Of a stretch of DNA of 64,000 nucleotides, positions 16,061 to 25,536 are shown in pieces. The first letter of the stretch is position 1. Every line of letters begins with the position of its first letter. The DNA is from DATLOJ01 sp035536315 (lineage in GTDB: Bacteria > Actinomycetota > CADDZG01 > JAHWKV01). The notes below the pieces were generated by a model. It was given only the letters and a program-made list of their open reading frames with translations. It was not told the DNA's origin and made no database searches. The position numbers and the translations under genes were made by a program. The stretch is taken from assembly GCA_035536315.1 (NCBI GenBank), contig DATLOJ010000157.1, positions 1 through 64,000 of the forward strand. Reading direction: 5' to 3'.

Positions 16061-18580
16061 GTGAGGAAGACCAGTCGTCACATCACCTCGATCGTCATCG
16101 TCCTTGTGGCGGTCGCCGTGCTTTCAGGTGTGATTCTTGTGACCGAGCTCGAGCCCAAGCTCGGCCTGGATTTGCGTGGGGGCCTGGCGTTAACCCTGAC
16201 CGCTCCCGCGGGAACCAGGGATGACGTTCTGGACAAAACCGTGGAAGTCCTGCGCGCCCGGGTCGACGCACTCGGAGTGGCCGAGCCCGACATATCCAGG
16301 GAAGGGTCGACCAACGTCCTGATTCAGGTGCCCGGAACTTCAGACAGGGCCAGACTTCTCGACCTTATTGGGAGAACGGCCCAGCTTCAGTTCCGCCAGG
16401 TCAAACAAGTGATCCCCGAGGGAGATCCCGCCTTTGTTACCGGGACGGTTGTACCGAGCGAAGACCCGGCTGCCGAGGCGATCCTGCCGGACGCCGAGGG
16501 GTCGACACAGTTCCGGCTTGGGCCGGTGGAGCTGACCGGGGCCGGCGTGCAAAGGGCTTCCGCCATCGTGGACACGGGTGCGGTCGGCGGCGGCTGGAGA
16601 GTCGATGTCGAGTTCGACAAGACGGGCGCTGACAAGTGGAAGGAGTTCACCGGAAGGCTTGCATGTCTTCAGGGTCCCGAGCGTCAGATCGCGATCATTC
16701 TCGATGACAGGGTCGAGTCTTCACCCCAGGTGGGTGAAGAAGTCCAGTGCAACGACGGCCTGACCGACACCGTGATTACGGGAGGGTTCACCGAGAAGGA
16801 AGCGAAGGACCTTGCACTCGTTTTGACGACGGGTGCCTTGCCGGTGAAGCTCGAAAGGTCGGAGGTCAGGACGGTGAGCCCCACCCTTGGAAGCGATTCA
16901 CTGAGGGCCGGCCTGCTCGGTGGGGCGCTGGGACTGGCTCTTGTTCTTCTCTACGTCCTCATTTACTACCGGACTCTCGGTCTTCAGACCTGGCTGGGTC
17001 TGCTGGCATTTTCTTCACTCATCTACTCATTGATCGTCCTGTTCGGAGCGTGGATTGGCTGGAACCTGACGCTGGCCGGCATTGCCGGTCTGATGGTTTC
17101 CGTAGGGGTTGCCACTGACTCGTACATCGTGTTCTTCGAGCGAGTGAAGGAGGAGGTGCATGAGGGTAGGAGCCTTCCGGCTTCCGTAGACAGGGGCTTC
17201 AAGCACGCATGGCGCACCATGCGTACCGCCAACACGGTGACGATCCTTGCTGCGGTAGTGCTGTACTTTCTGGCAGTCGGGCCGGTCAGAGGATTCGCCC
17301 TTGCTCTTGGGATGGCGACGCTCTTGGACCTGGCCGTCACATACGCGCTCACGTGGCCTCTCGCGGCACTACTCGCAAGAAGTCGATTCTTCGCCGAGGG
17401 TCGCTTCATCGGAATGAGGCGTGCCCTTGAAGGAAAGAAGTCCGACGACGGAAAGACGAGCGTTCTTACAAAGATCTACCGCAGCGAGTTCAACATCGAC
17501 TTCATCGGGAAGCGCAAGCTTTGGATGTTGATCTCAGGAGTCCTCGTTTCGATCTCCGTCCTGGCCCTAATACCAGGACTCAGGGGTTTGACCTATGGGA
17601 TCGATTTCAAAGGAGGGACCCTCCTGCGCTCTCCGCGCGATACATCCGTTTCGATTCCGGAGATGAGAGAGGCCCTTAGCATCGCGGGCGTCGAGAACCC
17701 CGTTGTGCAGGTAGTCGGAGACTTCAAGGGCCGCTCCGAGTTTCAGATCCAGTCGGAAGAGCTGGAAGGTGCCGAGCTCGACAAGACCATTGCTGCGGTC
17801 GCATCCGCGAACAAGGTCGACGAGAACCAGGTCGACACGGAGTCCGTCGGGCAGAAGTGGGGGCAGCAGATCACGACGAAAGCGCTTCGCGGCCTGGCCA
17901 TCTTCATCCTTCTGGTCATCCTCTACATGTCCTGGCGGCTCGAGCCGAAAATGGCTCTTGCCGGCATCATGGCCCTTCTGCACGATCTGCTTCTGACGGC
18001 GGGGGTATACGCGATCGTCGGCTTCGAGGTGACTCCGGCCACGGTAATCGCGACTCTGACGATTCTTGGTTACTCCCTTTACGACACGGTGGTCGTCTTT
18101 GACAAGATCCGAGAGAACCAGGCATTGCCGGCCTATGCGAAGAAGTCATTCGCGGAGATATCCAACGCGTCGACCAACCAGGTCTTCATGCGTTCGATAA
18201 ACACTTCGCTAACCGTCCTTCTGCCGGTCGGCAGCCTCCTGTTTGTCAGCAGCTTCCTGCTGGGAGCGGAGACCTTGAAGGACCTTTCACTCGCGTTGTT
18301 CGTCGGCGTTGCGGCAAGCACCTACTCTTCGGTGTTCGTGGCGACTCCTCTTCTCTCGTTCTGGAAAGAGAAGGAATCGCGATACGCGGGGCTTCGGCCA
18401 CGAATGAAGAGCCAAACGGTGCCGCTGAAAGCAACACCAGCGCCCGTGACTGCCCAGGGAGAGGGAGCAGCTGCCGCACCGGCAGCGTCAAGGCCCAAGG
18501 GGCCGACGACCGGCGACCACGTAGTTCGGGCACAGCGCAAGAAACAGAGTCGAAGCAAGAGGAAGAAAAAACGCCGTTAG
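16061..18580 (+). CDS. secDF: Fused protein translocase subunit SecDF
   Basis: Proton-driven membrane protein (839 aa) that assists late steps of Sec export. The SecD half has LGLDLRGG near residue 30, a P1-like periplasmic domain and the TM4 motif with the conserved Asp followed by FFERVKEE. The SecF half begins near residue 475 with YGIDFKGG and has the motif LGYSLYDTVVVFDKIREN. Twelve membrane segments are expected. Actinobacterial secD and secF are normally separate genes; here one uninterrupted frame carries both. The C-terminal tail is Ala/Pro-rich and then strongly basic. GTG 16061 has AAGGT eight bases upstream. Confidence 0.95.
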   Translation: MRKTSRHITSIVIVLVAVAVLSGVILVTELEPKLGLDLRGGLALTLTAPAGTRDDVLDKTVEVLRARVDALGVAEPDISREGSTNVLIQVPGTSDRARLLDLIGRTAQLQFRQVKQVIPEGDPAFVTGTVVPSEDPAAEAILPDAEGSTQFRLGPVELTGAGVQRASAIVDTGAVGGGWRVDVEFDKTGADKWKEFTGRLACLQGPERQIAIILDDRVESSPQVGEEVQCNDGLTDTVITGGFTEKEAKDLALVLTTGALPVKLERSEVRTVSPTLGSDSLRAGLLGGALGLALVLLYVLIYYRTLGLQTWLGLLAFSSLIYSLIVLFGAWIGWNLTLAGIAGLMVSVGVATDSYIVFFERVKEEVHEGRSLPASVDRGFKHAWRTMRTANTVTILAAVVLYFLAVGPVRGFALALGMATLLDLAVTYALTWPLAALLARSRFFAEGRFIGMRRALEGKKSDDGKTSVLTKIYRSEFNIDFIGKRKLWMLISGVLVSISVLALIPGLRGLTYGIDFKGGTLLRSPRDTSVSIPEMREALSIAGVENPVVQVVGDFKGRSEFQIQSEELEGAELDKTIAAVASANKVDENQVDTESVGQKWGQQITTKALRGLAIFILLVILYMSWRLEPKMALAGIMALLHDLLLTAGVYAIVGFEVTPATVIATLTILGYSLYDTVVVFDKIRENQALPAYAKKSFAEISNASTNQVFMRSINTSLTVLLPVGSLLFVSSFLLGAETLKDLSLALFVGVAASTYSSVFVATPLLSFWKEKESRYAGLRPRMKSQTVPLKATPAPVTAQGEGAAAAPAASRPKGPTTGDHVVRAQRKKQSRSKRKKKRR

Positions 18581-18608
18581 GCCGGCGACCCACCCTGAAA
18601 CAAAAGAC

Positions 18609-19694
18609 CTACTGGACCGGCGATCTCCGTGAATCCTGATTCAATCGCTGGAGAATTTGGGCTTCAGCGGCTAAGAACGCGCTGACCACATCAGGGTCGA
18701 ACTGCGAACCCGAGTGACGAGTGATCTCGTCCATTGCAACCTCCACCGGCAGTCCCTTGCGATATGGGCGGTCGCTTGTCATCGCATCGAACGCATCGGC
18801 TACTGCGAAGACGCGGGCTCCGACAGGGACGTCTTCCCCGGCGAGCCTGTTCGGGTAGCCTTCGCCGTCCCACCGCTCATGGTGAGCCATGACCACGTTG
18901 ATCGCGTGCGGGTGCAGGAACCTGGCAGGTTCCAGAATCTTCGATCCCATGACCGGATGCTGCTTCATGATTGCCCACTCGCTCTCGTCAAGAGGCCCCG
19001 GCTTCATCAGGATCTGTTCTGGGATGCCGATCTTTCCAACATCGTGTAGCAGAAAGCCGAACACTATGGATTCCTCTTCCAGTAGCTCTGGAAGGAAGGA
19101 TCTGGCGATAATCGTTGCGTAGTCTTGAACGCGTTTCGCATGGTTGCCCGTCTGGTCGTCCTTGGTCTCCAAGGCGGCGGCGAGCGACTGAACGGTGGAT
19201 AGATAGCTTGTGTGCAGCTCTTCGGCCCTCTGTTCTGCATGCCGATAAAGTCGTCCCAGCTCCGTCATGACGGCCGACGTCAGGTCTCTGGATAGAACCG
19301 ACTGCCCCTTTGCTGCCCATTGAAGTGCTTCGACGAAATCATCCGCGGCGATCCCCTTGAGCAGATATCCAAACGCGCCGGCAGCGATCATCTCGGTAAT
19401 GAACTTTGGTTCTTCGTGGGTTGTCCAAGCGATGACTCGCATTTCCGGATAGCGGTCCGCAATAATCCTTGTGGCCATTATTCCGCTCAGGCCCGGCATG
19501 TCGACATCCATCAGTACGAGGTTCGGCTGGCAAGTGCCGATCATCTCCAAAGCCTCCGGTCCTCCGGCGGCCTCGCCAACTAGCTCGAAGTCGGGGTGTG
19601 GTTCAAGGATCTCGCGCACAAGAACGCGGAACTGCGGGACATCGTCCACGACCAGCACTCGAACTTTGACAGGACTCTGTTCAGGCAAGACCAT
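18609..19694 (-). CDS. Response regulator with HD-GYP domain (putative c-di-GMP phosphodiesterase)
   Basis: Two-domain regulator (361 aa). The receiver domain has D17-D18, phospho-acceptor D63 in LMDVDMPG, and K113. The HD-GYP domain has HDVGK (217-221), IGIPEQIL and HHERWDGEGYP (271-281), so all metal and GYP residues are intact and cyclic-di-GMP hydrolysis is likely. No histidine kinase is adjacent; it is an orphan on the minus strand, convergent with secDF and divergent from rel. Confidence 0.9.
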   Translation of the reverse strand: MVLPEQSPVKVRVLVVDDVPQFRVLVREILEPHPDFELVGEAAGGPEALEMIGTCQPNLVLMDVDMPGLSGIMATRIIADRYPEMRVIAWTTHEEPKFITEMIAAGAFGYLLKGIAADDFVEALQWAAKGQSVLSRDLTSAVMTELGRLYRHAEQRAEELHTSYLSTVQSLAAALETKDDQTGNHAKRVQDYATIIARSFLPELLEEESIVFGFLLHDVGKIGIPEQILMKPGPLDESEWAIMKQHPVMGSKILEPARFLHPHAINVVMAHHERWDGEGYPNRLAGEDVPVGARVFAVADAFDAMTSDRPYRKGLPVEVAMDEITRHSGSQFDPDVVSAFLAAEAQILQRLNQDSRRSPVQ

Positions 19695-19802
19695 TCAATG
19701 TCTTTCTCTCAACTGATCTTTTGCCACACCGACCCTTAACTATAAGACCGGTAGCCAATGCTAGGCGTGCTTTAATGGATGACCTTCTCCGCTAGGAACT
19801 TC
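19695..19802. promoter_or_regulatory. Divergent region between HD-GYP regulator and rel
   Basis: This gap must hold promoters for both genes. A TATAAG (19741-19746) with TTTTGC (19719-19724) 16 bases before it is a possible promoter for rel. AGGA (19794-19797) is the Shine-Dalgarno that supports the ATG at 19803 over the in-frame ATG at 19779. Confidence 0.3.
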
Positions 19803-22067
19803 ATGGCAGAGCCGACCAAACCCGTAGACATCCAGCCGTCTCCAGCGACGGCTCCAACGGAGCGGGCCCGAACGGGTGGTCCAACACCCCCCTCGAGACG
19901 TGGGAAGGGGGTCCTTGCCCGGTTAAAGCCTTCATTTCAGGCAGTTCCGCCCCGAGTCGAGGAGATCATCAAGACGGTAAGGGCCCACCATGTCAAGGCA
20001 GATGGCAGACAGATCGCAGCTGCTTACGCGACCGCCGAGGAGGTTCACCAGGGACAGTTTCGGAAGTCTGGGGAGCCGTTCATCAATCACCCCATTGCCG
20101 TCGCCAAAATCATCGCCGACCTTGAGATGGATCCGACCACGGTGATAGCCGGGTTCCTTCACGACTCAGTCGAGGACACGGAACTGTCAATTGAAAGTCT
20201 GAGGGGATCGTTTGGCGACGAGGTCGCCGAAATCATCGATGGGCTGACCAAAATCGAAAAGATTCCGTTCAGGTCCCAGGAGCAGGAGAGAGCGAGAAAC
20301 CTCAGAAAGATGATCCTTGCGATGGCAAGAGATCCAAGGGTGATCGTTGTCAAGCTCGCCGACAGGCTTCACAACATGCGAACTCTCGAGGCCCTCGAGC
20401 CTGCAAGGCGTGAGTTGATCGCAACCGACACTCTGGAGATTTACGCCCCGCTTGCTCACAGGCTGGGAATGCAGCAGATCAAAGTCGAGCTCGAGGACCT
20501 CGCGTTCAAGACCCTCTACCCAAAGAGGTACGACGAAATAGAGCAGATGGTTGCGCTCCGATTGGAGGAACGAGAGAAGTACCTCTCGGCGGTTATCTCT
20601 GCCGTTTCCTCGAGGCTTCGAGATGTGAAGGTGAAGGCGGAGGTTAACGGTCGCCAGAAGCACCTCTACTCCATCTACGAAAAGATGATCGGAAGGGGAA
20701 GAGAGTTCGACGAGATATTCGATCTCGTCGGAGTGCGAATCATTGTGGATAGTGAAAAGGACTGTTATGCCGCGCTGGGCGCGATCCACTCGCTATGGAC
20801 CCCTTTGCCGGATCGCTTCAAGGACTACATAGCGACTCCCAAGTTCAATATCTACCAGTCGCTGCACACCACAGTCATCGGGCCGGAGGGCAAGCCCCTC
20901 GAGGTGCAAATCCGAACCAAGGAGATGCACTTGACGGCCGAGCTGGGAATTGCAGCTCACTGGTCGTACAAGGAAGACCCCCGGGGCCGCGCGTGGATGC
21001 GAAGGATGGTGGATCTTCAGCAAACAGAGGACGACTCTGAGTTCCTCGCGGGTCTCCGAATGGACCTGTACTCCGATGAAGTTTTTGTTTTCACACCCCA
21101 GGGGGACATAGTCGAGCTTCCACAAGATTCGACTCCCATTGATTTCGCTTATTCGATTCATACCGAGGTTGGTCACGCGTGCATCGGCGCCCGCGTAGAT
21201 GGACGGCTCGTTCCTTTGGCGCGCCAGCTCGCATCAGGCGAGACCGTCGAAGTCCTTACGTCCAACACTCCAGCGGGACCAAGCAGGGACTGGCTTGATG
21301 TCGTTGTCACACCCCGAGCTAAAAGCAAGATCAAACAATGGTTCACGAAAGAGCGGAAGGAGGAGGCCCTGGCCGAAGGCAGGGATGCTTTGGCCAAGGC
21401 CTGCCGAAAGGTGGGAATCCCACTGCTGAACGAATCGACTATGAACTCGGTCGCCGAGGAGTTGCACCTTTCAGGTAAGGAGGGACTGCTTCTTGCCATC
21501 GGCGAAGGAAGAGTTGCCGCGCAAACAGTGGTCCAGCGCCTGCTTCGGGAAGAGTCCGGTGAAGAAGAAGCCGAGCTTGCTGCTCCGAGGGTTCGCACGA
21601 AACCGGCAACGGTACAGGGGGTGGTTGTTGAGGGGGTAGACGACGTATGGGTAAAGCTGGCGCGATGCTGCATGCCGGTTCCGGGCGATCGAATCGTAGG
21701 GTTCGTCACGAGGGGGCGCGGGGTATCGGTGCACCTGGACGACTGCCCGAACATCGCGGCGATCGGCGAAGAGGATGAACGCCGGCTTCTGCCGGTGAAG
21801 TGGGATGCTCTGACTGCCGGTTCGTTTCCGGTTCAGATACAGATCGAAGCTTTGGACCGACCAAAGTTGCTTCGTGACGTAACAACCGTCGTGTCGGACC
21901 TCGGAGTCAACATCTCGTCCGCAAGCAGCCAGGTCGGCCGGGGGATTGCCGCTCTTCAGTTCACCTTTGAAATATCCAACCCGTCACAACTCCAGTCGAT
22001 ACTCAAGGCGGTAAGACGAGTCGACAGCGTTTACGACGCGTATCGCATAACTCCACGGCCGCGTTAG
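19803..22067 (+). CDS. rel: Bifunctional (p)ppGpp synthetase/hydrolase
   Basis: Stringent-response enzyme (754 aa). In order it has an HD hydrolase domain with FLHDSVEDT (about residues 119-127), the synthetase domain with DLVGVRI and YQSLHTTV, a TGS domain (VFVFTPQGDIVELP), a Cys-rich helical part with ARCCMPVPGD, and a C-terminal ACT domain. The intact HD motif indicates that it also degrades (p)ppGpp. ATG 19803 is preferred because AGGA lies five bases before it. The stop is immediately followed by the dtd TTG start. Confidence 0.95.
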   Translation: MAEPTKPVDIQPSPATAPTERARTGGPTPPSRRGKGVLARLKPSFQAVPPRVEEIIKTVRAHHVKADGRQIAAAYATAEEVHQGQFRKSGEPFINHPIAVAKIIADLEMDPTTVIAGFLHDSVEDTELSIESLRGSFGDEVAEIIDGLTKIEKIPFRSQEQERARNLRKMILAMARDPRVIVVKLADRLHNMRTLEALEPARRELIATDTLEIYAPLAHRLGMQQIKVELEDLAFKTLYPKRYDEIEQMVALRLEEREKYLSAVISAVSSRLRDVKVKAEVNGRQKHLYSIYEKMIGRGREFDEIFDLVGVRIIVDSEKDCYAALGAIHSLWTPLPDRFKDYIATPKFNIYQSLHTTVIGPEGKPLEVQIRTKEMHLTAELGIAAHWSYKEDPRGRAWMRRMVDLQQTEDDSEFLAGLRMDLYSDEVFVFTPQGDIVELPQDSTPIDFAYSIHTEVGHACIGARVDGRLVPLARQLASGETVEVLTSNTPAGPSRDWLDVVVTPRAKSKIKQWFTKERKEEALAEGRDALAKACRKVGIPLLNESTMNSVAEELHLSGKEGLLLAIGEGRVAAQTVVQRLLREESGEEEAELAAPRVRTKPATVQGVVVEGVDDVWVKLARCCMPVPGDRIVGFVTRGRGVSVHLDDCPNIAAIGEEDERRLLPVKWDALTAGSFPVQIQIEALDRPKLLRDVTTVVSDLGVNISSASSQVGRGIAALQFTFEISNPSQLQSILKAVRRVDSVYDAYRITPRPR

Positions 22068-22511
22068 TTGCGGGTCCTTCTTCAACGAGTTTCCGCCTGT
22101 CGCGTCGCGGTCGATGGTGCCACCGTGGGTTCAATCGGGCCGGGACTACTGGCCCTGGTTGGAGTTGCCGGACCCGACACCAAGGGGGTGGCCGATTCTC
22201 TCGCGGCCAAGCTCGCGAATCTGCGCATCTTCAGTGACTCGACAGGAAAGATGAACAGGTCGGTGATCGACGCCGGAGGGGGGGTGATGGTGGTTTCTCA
22301 GTTCACGCTGATCGCGGACCTTAGCCGTGGCCGGAGACCGTATTTCGGAGAAGCGGCTCCGCCCGAGCATGCGCGGATGATCATCGATCACATGGTCGAG
22401 AGCCTCGAATCCCAAGGGTTGACCGTCGCCACCGGAGAGTTTGGTGCGCACATGCAGATATCAATTGACGCGGATGGGCCTGTGACCATTCTTCTAGACT
22501 CGAACACATGA
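22068..22511 (+). CDS. dtd: D-aminoacyl-tRNA deacylase
   Basis: Proofreading enzyme (147 aa) that removes D-amino acids from tRNA. The SQFTL motif is intact and the C-terminal GPVT loop with the Gly-Pro pair is present. The usual Asn of the N-x-G-P-x-T motif is replaced by Ala (ADGPVT). TTG 22068 directly follows the rel stop, and homologues begin at this Met-Arg-Val-Leu-type N-terminus. Coupled to hisS (ATGA). Confidence 0.93.
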   Translation: MRVLLQRVSACRVAVDGATVGSIGPGLLALVGVAGPDTKGVADSLAAKLANLRIFSDSTGKMNRSVIDAGGGVMVVSQFTLIADLSRGRRPYFGEAAPPEHARMIIDHMVESLESQGLTVATGEFGAHMQISIDADGPVTILLDSNT

Positions 22512-23755
22512 ACCGCATCCAAAGGCCCAAGGGGACTACCGACACCATTCCGCCGCACTCCCGGCAGATTGAACGCGTGGTCGAGAGAGCCCTGACCGAA
22601 TTCCGCCTCTACGGATACCACCGGATAGACACCCCGGTGTATGAGCACACGGATCTGTTCGAGAGGGGTCTGGACGAGGGAAGCGACATTGTCACGAAGG
22701 AGATGTACACCTTCGAGGACAAGGGGGGCCGCTCTGTCACGCTTCGGCCGGACATGACTGCTCCTGTGATGCGAGCGGTGCTCGAGAACGGGATGGACAA
22801 AGGAAGTCTTCCTTTGAAGCTCTACTACCACGTCCCTGTGTTCCGCCACGAGAAGCCACAGTCGGGACGTTTCAGGCAGTTCTGGCAGGTGGGGGTTGAG
22901 GCCCTGGGCCCGTCGGGTCCGTCCATCGATGCGGAAGTCGTGAAACTGGCCTCCGACTCAATCCTTGCCGCCGGCGTGCCCGACGCAGTTCTCAGGCTGA
23001 ACACCATTGGCCACCCCGAATGCCGTGAGGCTTACATTCCGAGACTACGCGCGTTTCTCGAGAACCATCGCTCTGAACTGTGCGAGGACTGCGCAAGAAA
23101 AATCGACCGCAACCCACTTCGCACTTTTGACTGCAAAGTCGAAAGCGACAGAGCGCTCATGGAAAATGCGCCGCTGATTACGGAATTCATCTGTGATGAA
23201 TGCAGGTCGCACTTCGAGGATTTAAAAGCCATGCTCGACTCTCTGTCTGTTCCCTTCGAGCTGGATCCGACACTCGTACGCGGGTTGGACTACTACTCGA
23301 GGACAACCTTTGAGTTCGTTAGTCCACGATTGGGAGCGCAAAGCTCGGTTGGTGCAGGGGGCCGGTACGACTACCTCGGGGAGTTGATCGGAGGCGTCAG
23401 TCTTCCTGGAGTCGGATTTGGACTCGGCATCGAAAGGCTCCTTATGGCCGCCGACCTCAGAGAGCCAGCGCCCGTAAGAGAGCTCGTATTCGTTGTCGCG
23501 ACGGCCGGACTTCGCCGGGATGCCCTCAAGCTTGCGGCCCGGCTTCGGTCGCAGGGCATACCAAGTGACGTCGACCACATGGAAAGAAGCGTCAAGGCAC
23601 AATTTCGTTCGGCAGCGCGGGCTGGGGCAACGAAGGTCATTGTTATGGGGGAGAGGGAAGCTGCAGTTGGGAGGTTCACGGTCAAGGACATGGCATCCGG
23701 TGAAGAGGTGGAAGTGGGAGCGGACCATTTGATGACGGCACTGGCGCCGCAGTGA
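22508..23755 (+). CDS. hisS: Histidyl-tRNA synthetase
   Basis: Class II synthetase (415 aa). N-terminal RPKGTTDTIP, motif 2 VFRHEKPQSGRFRQFWQ, histidine-binding LVRGLDYYSRTTFE and motif 3 GVGFGLGIERL are all present, with a C-terminal anticodon-binding domain. The start ATG 22508 overlaps the dtd stop; the stop overlaps the aspS GTG (GTGA). Confidence 0.97.
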   Translation: MNRIQRPKGTTDTIPPHSRQIERVVERALTEFRLYGYHRIDTPVYEHTDLFERGLDEGSDIVTKEMYTFEDKGGRSVTLRPDMTAPVMRAVLENGMDKGSLPLKLYYHVPVFRHEKPQSGRFRQFWQVGVEALGPSGPSIDAEVVKLASDSILAAGVPDAVLRLNTIGHPECREAYIPRLRAFLENHRSELCEDCARKIDRNPLRTFDCKVESDRALMENAPLITEFICDECRSHFEDLKAMLDSLSVPFELDPTLVRGLDYYSRTTFEFVSPRLGAQSSVGAGGRYDYLGELIGGVSLPGVGFGLGIERLLMAADLREPAPVRELVFVVATAGLRRDALKLAARLRSQGIPSDVDHMERSVKAQFRSAARAGATKVIVMGEREAAVGRFTVKDMASGEEVEVGADHLMTALAPQ

Positions 23756-25536
23756 AGCGTACCCACTACTGCGGAGATGTCCGGGCCTCCGACTCCGGCA
23801 AGACGATCGAACTCAGAGGCTGGGTCCACAAGAGGCGAGATCATGGGGGAGTCATCTTCATCGACCTCCGGGACAGACAGGGACTGATCCAGCTTGTCAT
23901 CCACCCGGATAAGCAGCCGGATGCTTACGCGATGGCGGAGAAGCTCCGCTCAGAATTCGTCGTGCGAGTTTCGGGAGCAGTGAAGTCCAGGCTGAAAGAT
24001 GCCGTAAACCCAAATCTGGAAACGGGTGAGGTCGAGATTGACGTGGCTGAAATCGAAATCCTCTCCACATCGGAGACTCCGCCATTCGCGATCGACGACA
24101 GGGCCGGGGTCAACGAAGAAACGCGGCTTCGGTACCGCTATCTCGACCTGCGCCGGCCTGAGATGGTCCGGGTCCTGAGGCTGCGCCATCAAACGATCTC
24201 GGCTATCAGGGAGTTCTTCGATGCCGAGGGGTTCCTCGAGGTGGAGACTCCCTTGCTCACAAAGCCGACACCGGAGGGTGCCCACGATTTTCTGGTCCCC
24301 ACACGACTGCATCCCGGAAAGTTTTTGGCGCTGCCCCAGTCGCCACAGCTGTTCAAGCAGTTATTGATGATTGGCGGCGTTGATCGTTACTACCAAATAG
24401 CCCGCTGCTTCAGGGACGAAGACCCCCGGGCCGACCGGCATCAAGATTTCACTCAGCTCGACATGGAGATGTCGTTCGTCACACAGGAGGACGTGCTGGA
24501 TGTTGGCGAGAGGATGTTCAAGCACGTGTGGAAGACGACGCTTGGGGTCGATCTCGAACCCTTCGAGCGCATCCGATACCAGGACGCTATGGATCGCTTC
24601 GGTTCGGACAGGCCTGACCTGAGGTTCGGCGTTGAGATCGCCGACGTGTCGAACGTCTTCTCCGGTACCCAGGTTCAGGTCTTTCGGTCCGCCCTGGACA
24701 AAGGTGGAGTCGCCAAAGCCATCGCAGTCCCCAGCGGGGCGGGGCGCTCGCGCAAAGAGATCGAGAGCCTTGTTGCAATTGGCCGCAGCTTCGGCGCGGG
24801 GGGTGTTGCTTGGATTGCGTTGAGGAGCGAAGGGATTGCATCGCCTCTGGAGAAGTTCCTGACGGAGGAAGAGATCCTGGGAGTGCGCGAGGCCACTGGA
24901 GCCGGCGAGGGCGACTTGTTGCTCATCGTTTGTGACAAGCCTTCGGTGGCGGCTCCGGCCTTGGGCGGAATAAGACTTGCGGTTGCCGATCAGCTGGGGT
25001 TGCGAGCCGAGACGGAGCCTACGGATCCTGCCCACTGGAAGTTCGCGTGGATCCTCGATTTTCCTCTGGTGGAATGGAGCGAGCAAGAAGAGCGCTGGGA
25101 TGCTGTGCACCATCCCTTCACGGCTCCTCGTCCCGAGGACGAGGACCTGCTTGTCACCGATCCCGGCAAGGTGCGCGCACAGCAGTATGACTTGATGGTG
25201 AACGGCTGGGAGCTAGGTGGGGGGAGCATCCGAATCCACAGCGGCGAGCTGCAGAAGCGAATCTTCGACCTGATCGGCTTGGACGAGGACACGATCAGCC
25301 GCCGGTTCGGGTGGTTCCTGGACGCCTTCAAGTACGGAGTGCCTCCGCACGGTGGAATCGCTCCTGGCATCGACCGGATCGTCGCCAAGCTCGCCGGTAA
25401 GGAAACGATTCGGGATGTGATCGCGTTTCCCAAGACCGGCTCCTACCTGGATGCACTTACGGGAGCTCCGTACGAGGTAGACGAGGAGCAGCTTCAAGCC
25501 CTGCATTTGGAAGTCGTCCATCCAGATGAGGAGTAG
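23752..25536 (+). CDS. aspS: Aspartyl-tRNA synthetase, probably non-discriminating
   Basis: Bacterial-type class IIb synthetase (594 aa) with an N-terminal OB-fold anticodon domain (GWVHKRRDHGG), QSPQLFKQLL flipping-loop region, motif 2 RCFRDEDPRADRHQDFTQLD, the bacterial GAD insertion, and motif 3 GIAPGIDRI. The histidine in RRDHGG, where discriminating enzymes such as that of E. coli have Leu, is linked to non-discriminating AspRS that also charges tRNA-Asn; this is an inference. GTG 23752 overlaps the hisS stop. Confidence 0.96.
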   Translation: MKRTHYCGDVRASDSGKTIELRGWVHKRRDHGGVIFIDLRDRQGLIQLVIHPDKQPDAYAMAEKLRSEFVVRVSGAVKSRLKDAVNPNLETGEVEIDVAEIEILSTSETPPFAIDDRAGVNEETRLRYRYLDLRRPEMVRVLRLRHQTISAIREFFDAEGFLEVETPLLTKPTPEGAHDFLVPTRLHPGKFLALPQSPQLFKQLLMIGGVDRYYQIARCFRDEDPRADRHQDFTQLDMEMSFVTQEDVLDVGERMFKHVWKTTLGVDLEPFERIRYQDAMDRFGSDRPDLRFGVEIADVSNVFSGTQVQVFRSALDKGGVAKAIAVPSGAGRSRKEIESLVAIGRSFGAGGVAWIALRSEGIASPLEKFLTEEEILGVREATGAGEGDLLLIVCDKPSVAAPALGGIRLAVADQLGLRAETEPTDPAHWKFAWILDFPLVEWSEQEERWDAVHHPFTAPRPEDEDLLVTDPGKVRAQQYDLMVNGWELGGGSIRIHSGELQKRIFDLIGLDEDTISRRFGWFLDAFKYGVPPHGGIAPGIDRIVAKLAGKETIRDVIAFPKTGSYLDALTGAPYEVDEEQLQALHLEVVHPDEE

